From the IMG/VR virus record IMGVR_UViG_3300037247_000138, positions 1 through 31,857 of that record: a stretch of DNA of 31,857 nt. The stretch is one strand, 5' to 3'. Made by a program: the position numbers and the translations under genes. Shown piece after piece: positions 22,754 to 30,309 of this stretch. Under the pieces are notes generated by a model that did no database searches, was not told the origin of the DNA, and worked only from the letters and a program-made list of their open reading frames with translations. The DNA is from a virus. Positions within the stretch are counted from its first letter, which is position 1, and every line of letters starts with the position of its first letter.

Positions 22754-23977
22754 TTAGTCCTCGATGTCGTCACCGAGAGATTGGCTGACTGCTTCCAGCA
22801 TCGTCGTCGGTTCTTTTTTGCCCTCGCCTGCGGGATTTTTAGGCCGCAGCGGTTCGTGTGTTGGCTCTTTAGGTTTCGACGGATCAGGAACTTCTGGTGT
22901 AACAGTCGCAGGAAGCACCAACTTGTTGTAAGCGGTTTCAAACACTGTGACCCAATCTGACGGGTGCGTAGCACGCATGATGTCTTGCAAAGCAGGGACT
23001 AGAATCGCTTTCTTAGCCATGTACTGCGGATCAGTTGCTAGACGTGTGCCCAGCGCGGTCATGGCCGCTTTACCCTCTGCTACGGCTAGTAAAGTAACGT
23101 TGTCTTGGTCCGCTCTTTCGCTGGCAGCCACAGTAGCCGCGTCATTGGCTTTCGTACGGGCGCGTCCCTGTGCAACTTCTTGAGCCCGTTGTTCGGTGAG
23201 CGTACCAGCTTCCACTTCTTTCGCTAAGTCTGGATGTTCTGCAAGCCAGTCATGACCAGGGATCGGTTCACCAAGTTTAGTTGCAAGTGCGACGTATTCT
23301 GCTTGAATAACCTTGAATGCTTCACGTTGAGCTTCCGGGTCATCACTATTATATAGTGACATGAACGTCAACATCTGTCCGTATGCCTCGGCTGATGTTC
23401 CGGTTTCCCGAACCATCTCAATCATCTCGTCGCGCTCGTTGGTGCGCTCCACGAGATCCTCGTCGCGCGCCTTAACCATCGTGGCTAACGATCGAATGCG
23501 TTCCTTGGTGCCTTCCTTGAGTTCTTCAGGAATCGGGTCGTTGACGTGATCCGGGACTTTTTCTGCAGCTGCGGCGGCTGCGATTTCTTCGGGGGTCTTG
23601 CCCTCCGCTGCGGCGGCTGCGATTTCTTCGGGGGTCTTGCCCTCCGCTGCGGCGGCTACTTCTGCTGCTGCTTTAGCCGCCTCTTTTTCAGCATCGCTCT
23701 CGCCGCCAGTCGGCTCGTCGGGCTTAACCTCGGCGGGCTTTTCGCCGTCCGGGGTTTTTTGTGTCTTGTCATCCGGGGCTTTCGGTTTCCCATCTTTATC
23801 GTCTCCTGTCGGTGTCTTGCCATCTACGTCTTCCATACCGAGCGTTTCCGCGTCAACAGCTTTGCTGACCGCATCAAGCATCGTTTCTTTCGGCTCAGTG
23901 GGCTTAACCGGCACAACCGGCTCAGTAGGTGTAACCTCGCCTTCAGGCGTTTCTTGTTTTACAACTTCGTCAACCAT
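22754..23977 (-). CDS. Scaffolding protein
   Basis: A 407-residue, strongly acidic, low-complexity protein between portal and protease, the scaffold slot. Residues 1-150 are Pro/Glu/Lys/Ala-rich and contain a 13-residue direct repeat (AAAAEGKTPEEIA). Residues 150-350 are helical (RIRSLATMVKARDEDLVERT; AYGQMLTFMSLYNSDDPEAQ). A TML(D/E)AVS motif occurs at both ends (32-38 and 392-398). The basic patch normally found at scaffold C-termini is followed here by an acidic end (GDDIED). It would guide capsid assembly and be cut by the adjacent protease. It starts at ATG 23977 with GGAG upstream. Confidence 0.68.
   Translation of the reverse strand: MVDEVVKQETPEGEVTPTEPVVPVKPTEPKETMLDAVSKAVDAETLGMEDVDGKTPTGDDKDGKPKAPDDKTQKTPDGEKPAEVKPDEPTGGESDAEKEAAKAAAEVAAAAEGKTPEEIAAAAAEGKTPEEIAAAAAAEKVPDHVNDPIPEELKEGTKERIRSLATMVKARDEDLVERTNERDEMIEMVRETGTSAEAYGQMLTFMSLYNSDDPEAQREAFKVIQAEYVALATKLGEPIPGHDWLAEHPDLAKEVEAGTLTEQRAQEVAQGRARTKANDAATVAASERADQDNVTLLAVAEGKAAMTALGTRLATDPQYMAKKAILVPALQDIMRATHPSDWVTVFETAYNKLVLPATVTPEVPDPSKPKEPTHEPLRPKNPAGEGKKEPTTMLEAVSQSLGDDIED
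23568..23657 (-). repeat. 39-bp tandem repeat within the scaffold gene
   Basis: Two complete 39-base copies (starting 23568 and 23607) and the first 12 bases of a third are identical at DNA level and encode AAAAEGKTPEEIA repeats. The lack of sequence drift suggests a recent duplication by slippage, and the length can be expected to vary between relatives. Confidence 0.9.
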
Positions 23978-24046
23978 TTCATACTCCGTTCATTATTGTT
24001 GAGTGTACACAATTCGTGAACGTCCACGTAAAGTGTACAAGGTGAT

Positions 24047-26002
24047 TTATTGGACAGGCGCCCCCGCTGGTGCTGCTGCACCCGGCGACGGGGTAACTGC
24101 CCCGCCAGCTTGTTCTGCGGGGACAGCACCTTCCGGTGTTGCTGCGAGTGTCGGAAGGAACCGATCCAGATTGACTCGGTCATCCATACGTTGCAGTGTT
24201 TCTCGTAACAGTTCGCTCAGCGCTTCAGCAAGCGGCACATTACCAGCCGCAAATGCCTGCTGGATAACAATTATTGTCTCTCGAATCAGCGGCATCACCG
24301 TCGCCCAGGACTGACGCTCCGCGTCTTTGTTTGGCTTGCCCGTCGTGCCGCCTTCGATCTCGACGTTCACCATTGTTACAACTTCTTCGAACGGCATGTT
24401 TTCAGGCCAGAATGCGAGTTTACCGGCGATTTTCACGACGTACTCGTATGGCAGTGCTTGCAACGATAACTCGGCTGTATATCGCGCAAGATCCGTCAAC
24501 ACGTCTTCCTCAGTGTCGCGGTCTGCGCCCGTGCGTGACGCGAATCCAGTCTGCTCGATGTTCGCTTCGGTCGCGGTCTTTGTTCTCGAAATGCCCTGCG
24601 ACAGTGCTTCTTGCACGCCTGCGATCACTTCCATATCTTTAACTGACGCGGACGTGTCATAGATTCGCGGATCATACTTGCCAACAGGTTTTTCAGCGAA
24701 CGCTTTTCTGATGTCGTCGCCACCGATCGGGTTCACCCCAACATACTCTTGATGAACTGACCGTTCGATTTTCTTGATGTCATCCGGCGTAATTTTCTGC
24801 GCGTCAAAAATGATGCCCGGTACAGAACGCTCGCGCGCAAGGCGTCCGTTAGAACGAGCACTTGAGTATTCTTCCTGTAGTTTTATCAACCGGCCAGTCA
24901 ATGACTGTGGATGCCGTTCACTGTCAGTCTCGAACAGCGCCAACTCAAAGTACGGATAGAATCGTGTCGATGCGTGGGGCGGCTGATAAGGAAGCCGCGC
25001 CCACTTGTTGACACCGTCGATCATCGTTTTGATGTGATTGTCGCGCTTATCCCACAGCTCAACCACACGAATGAATTTAACTTCGTCTTCAGCGCCGCCC
25101 CCAGTCTGTGTCGCTGCCGTGTACTTCTCAGCATCCTCGGCAGTGACGTTAGCTGCGCTGCTATCCTTCTTATCCTTGCGCTGGTAAAACACTTTCGCAG
25201 TCTTGAGATCCTCAGCCGTTAGCCGTGGGAACATCATTGGAGCTTCGTCTGACTGTATGAACATCTGGTTAGCGTTCCAGTTCGCGCTCAGATGGTCACT
25301 GATTTCAGACACGTCGAGACTGACTTGCATATCTTCAGCTCGAACAAAGTCGATCGCGAGTCCGCGTCGGAAAACAACTTCGAGTTTGTCCGACAAACTC
25401 GCCATGAGAAGTTCGCTCTCTTTTATAAGAACGTTTATTTCTTCTTCGTCTTTGTCCCCTTCCTTGTTTTTGATAGTTTCACGCTTAGCAACGAGCCGCG
25501 CCATGTTGTCGCGTGCGTCGTTTAGTTTGTTCTCGATGAGCGGGTTGTTGCGCTTCTCAACTACCATGATGACTTTCAGCCAGCCAGGACCGACTGACAA
25601 AGACGAACGCAGCATCTTGCGAAAATACTTTTTCAGCCGCGCGTTTTTCCACAGAAGACGGATCACCAGTTGGAGGGTATCGGCAAACATCTCGTCGTTT
25701 TCGTCCGGAGTCGTGCCAACTTTTTCGGTGGGCTGTGCAAGCACGTCTGGATCTTGCCCGTACAGAAAACTGATGAGAATGTCGATGAACGTGCCGATGT
25801 AGTTGGCATCAACTGCCCACGTCAGGTCGGCTTTACCGCTCGCATATTTACGATCCTTCGCATACTCTTTGCGCGCATCCTTGTCGAATGTTCGTGCTGA
25901 GTTATACGCTTTTAACAGGCGCCTGATGAGCTGTTTTTCTTTTTCGGATTCAGCGTCTAGGTCTGGTCTGCCCTCGTCGCCTGTTACTTCAAAATCGGCC
26001 AT
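24047..26002 (-). CDS. Portal protein
   Basis: A 651-residue protein directly after the large terminase. Portal features seen: an N-terminal helical region with RKEYAKDRKYASGKADLTW, the ANYIGTFIDILISFLYGQDP segment, WKNARLKKYFRKMLRSSLSV and GPGWLKVIMV (clip/stem entry), and RLIKLQEEYSSARSNGRLAR followed by IIFDAQKITPDDIKKIERS, typical of podovirus portals. The C-terminus is helical, then Ala/Pro-rich. Twelve copies would form the DNA entry ring at one capsid vertex, binding terminase during packaging and the adaptor afterwards. CGAGGA precedes ATG 26002. Confidence 0.85.
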   Translation of the reverse strand: MADFEVTGDEGRPDLDAESEKEKQLIRRLLKAYNSARTFDKDARKEYAKDRKYASGKADLTWAVDANYIGTFIDILISFLYGQDPDVLAQPTEKVGTTPDENDEMFADTLQLVIRLLWKNARLKKYFRKMLRSSLSVGPGWLKVIMVVEKRNNPLIENKLNDARDNMARLVAKRETIKNKEGDKDEEEINVLIKESELLMASLSDKLEVVFRRGLAIDFVRAEDMQVSLDVSEISDHLSANWNANQMFIQSDEAPMMFPRLTAEDLKTAKVFYQRKDKKDSSAANVTAEDAEKYTAATQTGGGAEDEVKFIRVVELWDKRDNHIKTMIDGVNKWARLPYQPPHASTRFYPYFELALFETDSERHPQSLTGRLIKLQEEYSSARSNGRLARERSVPGIIFDAQKITPDDIKKIERSVHQEYVGVNPIGGDDIRKAFAEKPVGKYDPRIYDTSASVKDMEVIAGVQEALSQGISRTKTATEANIEQTGFASRTGADRDTEEDVLTDLARYTAELSLQALPYEYVVKIAGKLAFWPENMPFEEVVTMVNVEIEGGTTGKPNKDAERQSWATVMPLIRETIIVIQQAFAAGNVPLAEALSELLRETLQRMDDRVNLDRFLPTLAATPEGAVPAEQAGGAVTPSPGAAAPAGAPVQ

Positions 26003-26030
26003 GAAATCTGTCCTCGGTCAGTTGCGTTGC

Positions 26031-26060
26031 ATTGTACAGGAGTCCACGCCAGCGCGTCCA
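26031..26060 (-). promoter_or_regulatory. Possible promoter before portal
   Basis: TGGACG (26055-26060), 18 bases, TACAAT (26031-26036) on the leftward strand. The spacer equals that of the two stronger promoters, and the predicted start leaves room for the CGAGGA ribosome site. The -35 is weak (4 of 6). Confidence 0.3.
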
Positions 26061-26064
26061 CCCC

Positions 26065-27669
26065 CTATCTATACCTCACTTGCGGTTTATCCTGCTCGTC
26101 TTCCCACTCGATCCACTTCGCTGTGAATGGCTTGATGACTGGCTTCTGCGGCATCGCTACGCGGGGCACTTCGCGGAACTGATCTATTGCACGGCCAATG
26201 AGCCCAGCCACGTCCGCCTTGTCGTCGAATCGGCCACCGGAACTCATCGTAGCGATCTGATTGAGCAAGTCGTGCGCCCACGGGACATTCGGCAAATGCA
26301 CGTGTCCCGCATTCGCACGCGCGACAAACGCCGCCACCTTCGCGCGCTTATCTTTCATGCAGGGCAGCGCCCGGATATCGACATAAACGCGCCGCTCTTT
26401 CATCATTCTATTTATAAGGGGTCGTACAGACTTGTCGATCAACCCGCCTTCGTTAAACCACATTCGGCAGATGTTTGGCGCGCGAAGACTCGCGATGATG
26501 TCAAGCATCGCTGTGACTGAGTCGTCAGGAGATTTTTGTCCAGACCACCACTCTAAGCCCCATAGATCACCGTCACCGTCCATGCCAAACAGCCCGTGCT
26601 CAGAGAAATCGCCGCCACCTTCCGTGACCGCGTAGTCAGACGCGCCGTACAGCGAGAGCACTTCGTATGGCGGCGCCTGCCCTGGTGAGTACCACTGGAT
26701 CTTAGTACGGTCAATGTCGCCGCCTTCTTCCGGCGCCGGACGCTGCTGGTACAACGATGCCCACACGCGTCGGCCTTCTTTGCCGGGCGCGTTTTCATAC
26801 ATCTGCCAGTGCTGCGGTGGAAAGAACTGCGGCCAGAGATACTCGCCCAGTTCGCGGCCAAGCGGATCGTCCGGCTTCTCGCACTTCGCTGGCACATTAA
26901 GAACATACCAGTCCATGCCGTCCTTGCATCGGATGAACCCGGTACTTCCGTCGTAGTCATCCGGAAGAATTGAACCAGCAAGATCCTGCTCGTTCCATCG
27001 CGTCATTATCATTATGACCCACGCGCCCGGAAGCAACCGAGTCATGATGTCATCTTGGTATCCATCGAGCGTCTTCTGACGCACTGTCGATGAGTCGGCT
27101 TCCTCGCGTCCGGCGACAGGATCATCAATTATGACTCCGCTCGCCCGGTTGCCGGTGATGCCGGACATGATGCCGGCTGCCATGTATTCGCTTTCGTTAC
27201 TGAGTGCCCAGTCTTCCGTCGCGTCGCGCGTCAGATGCGGTGTGTCATCCCAGATATTTTGGTAGCGTTTCGACTTGCAGAGTTGGATGCAGCGACGCGA
27301 CTGTTTCTTCGCAATCTTGTCGGCGTAACTTCCGAGGATTATTCGAGACTTGGGTTTGCGTCCCATCTCCCAGGCCGCTGCGACGACGGGTATATATGAA
27401 GACTTCGCGCTTCCCGGTGGCATGAAAACCATCAGGCGCCCGAACGGAGTGTTCATGCAATTCTGCGTAGCTTCCAGCATCATTGCATGATGTATCGCCA
27501 TCAAGTCGCGCGCCGGCCCGATCAGATCCTCGTCCGGACATAGCGCATCCATCGGCGCACCAGGGATGTCCACGTTCAGTGCAAAGCTGTGCAGAGATTG
27601 CTGAGCGCGTTTACGCTTCAGCATTTCGACTATGGCATCTTCTTCAGTGAACGCTTGTGCTCGCGCCAT
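26065..27669 (-). CDS. terL: Terminase large subunit
   Basis: A 534-residue DNA-packaging motor. The ATPase part has a Walker A-like MPPGSAKSSY (83-92), Walker B VIIDDP (179-184) and the coupling motif MTRWNEQDL (222-230). The C-terminal RNase H-like nuclease shows the acidic residues expected: Asp345 in GASDYA, Glu407 in FNEGG, and Asp486 in FDDKADVAG. It cuts concatemers and pumps DNA through the portal encoded next. The small-terminase candidate lies about 2.6 kb upstream rather than adjacent. ATG 27669 has ACGGAGAA upstream. Whether cos, pac or terminal-repeat packaging is used cannot be told by eye. Confidence 0.92.
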   Translation of the reverse strand: MARAQAFTEEDAIVEMLKRKRAQQSLHSFALNVDIPGAPMDALCPDEDLIGPARDLMAIHHAMMLEATQNCMNTPFGRLMVFMPPGSAKSSYIPVVAAAWEMGRKPKSRIILGSYADKIAKKQSRRCIQLCKSKRYQNIWDDTPHLTRDATEDWALSNESEYMAAGIMSGITGNRASGVIIDDPVAGREEADSSTVRQKTLDGYQDDIMTRLLPGAWVIMIMTRWNEQDLAGSILPDDYDGSTGFIRCKDGMDWYVLNVPAKCEKPDDPLGRELGEYLWPQFFPPQHWQMYENAPGKEGRRVWASLYQQRPAPEEGGDIDRTKIQWYSPGQAPPYEVLSLYGASDYAVTEGGGDFSEHGLFGMDGDGDLWGLEWWSGQKSPDDSVTAMLDIIASLRAPNICRMWFNEGGLIDKSVRPLINRMMKERRVYVDIRALPCMKDKRAKVAAFVARANAGHVHLPNVPWAHDLLNQIATMSSGGRFDDKADVAGLIGRAIDQFREVPRVAMPQKPVIKPFTAKWIEWEDEQDKPQVRYR

Positions 27670-27681
27670 CTGACTTCTCCG

Positions 27682-28476
27682 TTATGCTCTTGGGAACGCC
27701 TCAGTTGGTGGGGTGAAGTTCGCTGTGTAGCGTGCAACACCTACTGTGAAACGCGTTTCGTCTATCCAACCATCAAAGGGGAGGACAAGCGGAAAGTCTG
27801 TAGAAAACATACCGCCAAACATCAATACTTCGTCGGAGGTAGCGATAATATCTGTACCGATGTCGATGTTTCCGCCAACTTGTGTACCGTCCCAAAAGAC
27901 GCGTACGATGGTACCGTCGCGACAGGCCGCCCAGTGATACCAAATATTATTGGCTGGTGCGAATTTCGGGGCACCCAAGTCGTTTACGACCGAGTCTGCG
28001 CCATTGAGAGACCAGAAAAATCTGGTTTTCTCGTCGCCGCTATTTTCCCACAGTCCTATAGTCCATGCTTTACCGCCAGTGCCGTCGTTGTTCCACTGAC
28101 CTACCCAAAAATCCTGGGTACTTGAGTGGGGAATGTCTTGCCAACATACCCAACCCTCTAACGTGAAGTCATTGTTACTTAAGTCGTAAGCCGCAATGTC
28201 GGGAAAATGGACAGCGTCTGACGTATCTACCTCAGTGCGCAATGACGAAGTGCCAAACTTCTTCTGGGCAGTATCAAGGTGTGCTGAGTTGAGGAAGGTA
28301 GCGACAGCCGCATTATCTGATTCTTCAGTGTACGCGGTAGCGTCATTTGCCCCATTGAACCCGGCTAGGAAAACCACACTAGCGAAGTCTGGATCGCCAG
28401 CGTCGGCAACACTGACAGCACGTTCACGTAATGCGGAGCGGACAGAACCGCGCAGTGACAATGTCCGTCGTGACAT
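27682..28476 (-). CDS. LamG/concanavalin-like lectin protein
   Basis: A 264-residue protein with a short basic N-terminus (SRRTLSLRGSVRSALRERAV) and a laminin-G/concanavalin-type jelly-roll from about residue 33. The pattern is VVFLAGFNGANDATAY, KKFGTSSLRTE, FTLEGWVCWQDIP, AWTIGLWENS, NIWYHWAACRDGTIVRVFWD, and FDGWIDETRFTVGVARYT, ending near FTPPTEAFP. These are the hallmarks of LamG_3 domains in phage tail and virion proteins, which bind carbohydrates. It sits upstream of terminase beside another small virion-like gene, so it may be a head- or tail-attached adhesin. No enzymatic motif. Confidence 0.72.
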   Translation of the reverse strand: MSRRTLSLRGSVRSALRERAVSVADAGDPDFASVVFLAGFNGANDATAYTEESDNAAVATFLNSAHLDTAQKKFGTSSLRTEVDTSDAVHFPDIAAYDLSNNDFTLEGWVCWQDIPHSSTQDFWVGQWNNDGTGGKAWTIGLWENSGDEKTRFFWSLNGADSVVNDLGAPKFAPANNIWYHWAACRDGTIVRVFWDGTQVGGNIDIGTDIIATSDEVLMFGGMFSTDFPLVLPFDGWIDETRFTVGVARYTANFTPPTEAFPRA

Positions 28477-28478
28477 GG

Positions 28479-28841
28479 TTAAACCAGAACTTCGACTTGG
28501 ATGACGCTGTCGTCGCCGGCTGCGGCTTCGATGAACGCTAGATGTGTCGCGAGCACGTCGCCCGGACTCGGCACTTCAAGAATCTGAACGCCGGCAGCGA
28601 ATAGCTTACTGTTCGTGCCGTCGTTGCCGATGGTACTTGTCGCATCAACGTCACTTGGGCCAAACATGATGTAGCAGTCAACAAGCGCGGTAACTTCGAC
28701 GAGCTTGGCACCTGTGGGGATAGTTACACGAGCAGTCGTCGCAGCAATGGTGCCGCCGACGCGTGCCGTACCTGTTTTGATTTGGAGAGCTGACCGTCTG
28801 ACGAATACAAATTCGCCGTCTCGTGTTTGTTCCTGAAGCAT
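28479..28841 (-). CDS. Small beta-rich virion protein candidate
   Basis: A 120-residue protein, beta-rich throughout (EFVFVRRSALQIKTGTARVG; AKLVEVTALVDCYIMFGPSD; DVLATHLAFIEAAAGDDS), with the style of head-fibre or decoration proteins, including a FGPSDVDAT loop. It is the first gene after a strong promoter and ends two bases before the LamG gene. A CGAGGATCATACAATG leader indicates good translation. Precise role unknown. Confidence 0.5.
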   Translation of the reverse strand: MLQEQTRDGEFVFVRRSALQIKTGTARVGGTIAATTARVTIPTGAKLVEVTALVDCYIMFGPSDVDATSTIGNDGTNSKLFAAGVQILEVPSPGDVLATHLAFIEAAAGDDSVIQVEVLV

Positions 28842-28883
28842 TGTATGATCCTCGGAGTAGTTAAAGTTCCGTATCGCTCACGG

Positions 28884-28913
28884 ATAATACGCTTTAGCGG
28901 TCACATCTGTCAA
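28884..28913 (-). promoter_or_regulatory. Sigma70-type promoter
   Basis: On the leftward strand TTGACA (28908-28913), an 18-base spacer, TATTAT (28884-28889). The -35 overlaps the TGA of the preceding small gene. It lies 43 bases before the ATG at 28841 and probably drives the adhesin, terminase and portal genes. Confidence 0.7.
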
Positions 28914-29098
28914 CTAGGTGGGGTTTTCGGCTCGCAGCGCACATCCAAAAACTGTCGTCGGAGCGTGGTCATATTTTTGAGCTGTGCCGCTGTTCTCAAG
29001 CAAACAATTCGCGACGGCATCTCCTGGCTCATCTCTTTAACGAACCAGTTGTGATTCACGTCAGATGTCAGCACCAAATAAAGCAGATACCATTTCAT
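28910..29098 (-). CDS. Small protein with hydrophobic N-terminus
   Basis: A 62-residue protein, MKWYLLYLVLTSDVNHNWFV at the start, with a late Cys (IVCLRTAAQLKN) and another near the end (FLDVRCEP). Short phage proteins of this layout, with a WYL-type hydrophobic strand and two conserved Cys, are common and uncharacterised. Its ATG is fused to the stop of the upstream gene (ATGA), and its own stop lies in the promoter at 28884-28913. Confidence 0.6.
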   Translation of the reverse strand: MKWYLLYLVLTSDVNHNWFVKEMSQEMPSRIVCLRTAAQLKNMTTLRRQFLDVRCEPKTPPS

Positions 29099-29358
29099 AC
29101 GAAATCAAACTCCTCGATACTGATTACGTTCACGTTTGGAATCACAGCCAGATTCCTCTGACTCCCGGTCTCAGAGACAGAGCCACACAATACTATGCAC
29201 TCGTCATTCTCCTCGCAGATCCAACCCACGTCTTTAATCACCATCGGAGTCAAGTCCTGCCCCCTGTTTGGTTCGTAGTACGCCAAGTTGGCGTAAGCAT
29301 CGCCCCACGTTACTATCACCAAGTGCTTGTCTTTAAAGTTCATCTTACTCGACGACAT
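29095..29358 (-). CDS. Small SH3-like hypothetical protein
   Basis: An 87-residue beta-rich protein. HLVIVTWGDAYANLAYYEPN, then IKDVGWICEENDECIVLCGS, then RNLAVIPNVNVISIEEF is a pattern found in many small phage proteins that start with a VxWxDA strand and carry a VGWxxEEND turn; function unknown. The overlaps (14 bases with the upstream gene, four with the next) support the frame. Confidence 0.62.
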   Translation of the reverse strand: MSSSKMNFKDKHLVIVTWGDAYANLAYYEPNRGQDLTPMVIKDVGWICEENDECIVLCGSVSETGSQRNLAVIPNVNVISIEEFDFV

Positions 29359-29533
29359 AGTCTTCCTCCCGGCACATCGTCACGCCGACGAACCCCTCAA
29401 CATGATTTTTCTTCCAGTTCCGGACAATGGTACGTTCCATCCGGTCGCAGTCAGCATCGTCCTCGGTCGGGATGCGCTGCTCATACTGCGGAACAGCTCC
29501 GAACCAAGTCAGCAGTATGAGCACGGTTTTCAT
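29345..29533 (-). CDS. Small exported protein candidate
   Basis: A 62-residue product from ATG 29533, which shares its first base with the TGA of the upstream small membrane gene (TGATG). MKTVLILLTWFGAVPQYEQR resembles a short signal peptide or signal anchor. The rest is charged (TEDDADCDRMERTIVRNWKK). A longer reading from 29608 is rejected because it runs through the upstream gene. Function unknown. Confidence 0.5.
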   Translation of the reverse strand: MKTVLILLTWFGAVPQYEQRIPTEDDADCDRMERTIVRNWKKNHVEGFVGVTMCREEDYVVE

Positions 29534-29679
29534 CAGATAGCAAAACCGTAATGACCTAAAATTGATACTAGGGCACCGGCTAAAAGCGCTCCAACAAACA
29601 CGCCCCACATGAAGGCATTTTCAATGTCCCACCAGTCGTAATACAAACCGTTGTCCGTAAAATCTGTCTCTTGTTCCAT
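29533..29679 (-). CDS. Very small membrane protein (48 aa)
   Basis: ATG 29679 has an excellent AGGAGAAAATC leader. The 48-residue product has an acidic N-terminus (MEQETDFTDNGLYYDWWDIE) and one membrane helix (FMWGVFVGALLAGALVSILG). Its TGA overlaps the next ATG by one base. Unknown role; could be a membrane partner in host takeover or lysis timing. Confidence 0.6.
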   Translation of the reverse strand: MEQETDFTDNGLYYDWWDIENAFMWGVFVGALLAGALVSILGHYGFAI

Positions 29680-29705
29680 GATTTTCTCCTGGGTAAAAGA
29701 TACCT

Positions 29706-29723
29706 GCACTTATCAATAAGTGC
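29706..29723 (-). other. Perfect 8-bp hairpin at a gene end
   Basis: GCACTTAT and ATAAGTGC are separated by two bases, and the loop contains the stop of the gene at 29713-29913. There is no clean T-run directly after it on the leftward strand (AGGTATCTTTT), so it is a weak terminator or a message-stability element. Confidence 0.45.
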
Positions 29724-29913
29724 CAGTATATCCGTTCGGATCTTTTTTGTAAGCTCGGATGCGATCGGCAAAGCTCTGTGCAGCCTTCGTCATGTCTTCG
29801 GGCGACTTCAAGCCCAGCACTATCGCCGCGAACTGGTCGCCTTTGCCCGTGAAGAACCGAGCAAAGACGCTACCGTCCGCCCGCTGATACGGGCCTTTGA
29901 TGAAGACCTTCAA
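29713..29913 (-). CDS. Small hypothetical protein (TTG start)
   Basis: A 66-residue protein (MKVFIKGPYQRADGSVFARF, then SPEDMTKAAQSFADRIRAYK). The only plausible start is TTG 29913, fused to the stop of the phosphatase-like gene (TTGA); no ATG is available nearby. A mixed beta-alpha pattern is predicted, and it ends in NGYTGTY. Unknown family. The rare start codon may keep its level low or tie it to translation of the upstream gene. Confidence 0.45.
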   Translation of the reverse strand: MKVFIKGPYQRADGSVFARFFTGKGDQFAAIVLGLKSPEDMTKAAQSFADRIRAYKKDPNGYTGTY

Positions 29914-30308
29914 AACTTGTCCATCGCTTCTTTGACGAGATCAAACATATACGATTCTTTGATGAGTTCGATCAACTCGTCGTCGCGATACGCGTAGCTG
30001 TCCGGAATGTCGAGCACCTGAGTTTCGATGCCATCAAGATCAAAGCGTTCAGCAATTCTCTGACGCATCCCGTCTTGCATGAAGACGATCTCGTCCGCCC
30101 ACACAACCAGTTCCTCGGTGACGGGGATAAGCGCGTGGTAGTCATCACACCCCGCATTTCGCGTGTTGAAGTTGAACGGCTCACCAGCAAGGACGACTGC
30201 TGCCGTTGCTGAGCGCAGAATACCTCCGCTGCAAACGCAAAGCACTCTCTTATAGTTGCCCTGGTGTGGGTTCTTGATTACTCCGTACTTCTGCATACTG
30301 ATTGACAT
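29910..30308 (-). CDS. Low-molecular-weight protein tyrosine phosphatase-like protein
   Basis: A 132-residue protein with the signature loop VLCVCSGGILRSATAA: Cys26, five residues, Arg32, Ser33, as in LMW-PTP/arsenate reductase-type enzymes. An acidic candidate for the general acid is Asp103 (DIPDSYAY). FNFNTRNAGCDDY and WADEIVFMQDGM match the usual second and third strands of phage members. It would dephosphorylate Tyr or Ser/Thr residues, or another phospho-substrate, in the cytoplasm. AGGAG precedes ATG 30308. It stands between the small-terminase candidate and small accessory genes, so it may act on host signalling or capsule kinases; that is inference. Confidence 0.72.
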   Translation of the reverse strand: MSISMQKYGVIKNPHQGNYKRVLCVCSGGILRSATAAVVLAGEPFNFNTRNAGCDDYHALIPVTEELVVWADEIVFMQDGMRQRIAERFDLDGIETQVLDIPDSYAYRDDELIELIKESYMFDLVKEAMDKF

Positions 30309-30309
30309 T

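Noticed and set aside
23992-24020. Promoter-like TTCACG-N17-AATAAT before the scaffold gene
   Set aside because: The predicted transcript start would fall on the GGAG ribosome site, leaving the message without it; both hexamers are weak.
25203-25802. Rightward 199-codon frame opposite the portal gene
   Set aside because: Ser/Arg-rich shadow of the portal coding sequence.
29580-29771. Leftward 63-codon frame
   Set aside because: Overlaps two better supported small genes (29533-29679 and 29713-29913) in another frame and has no good start context.
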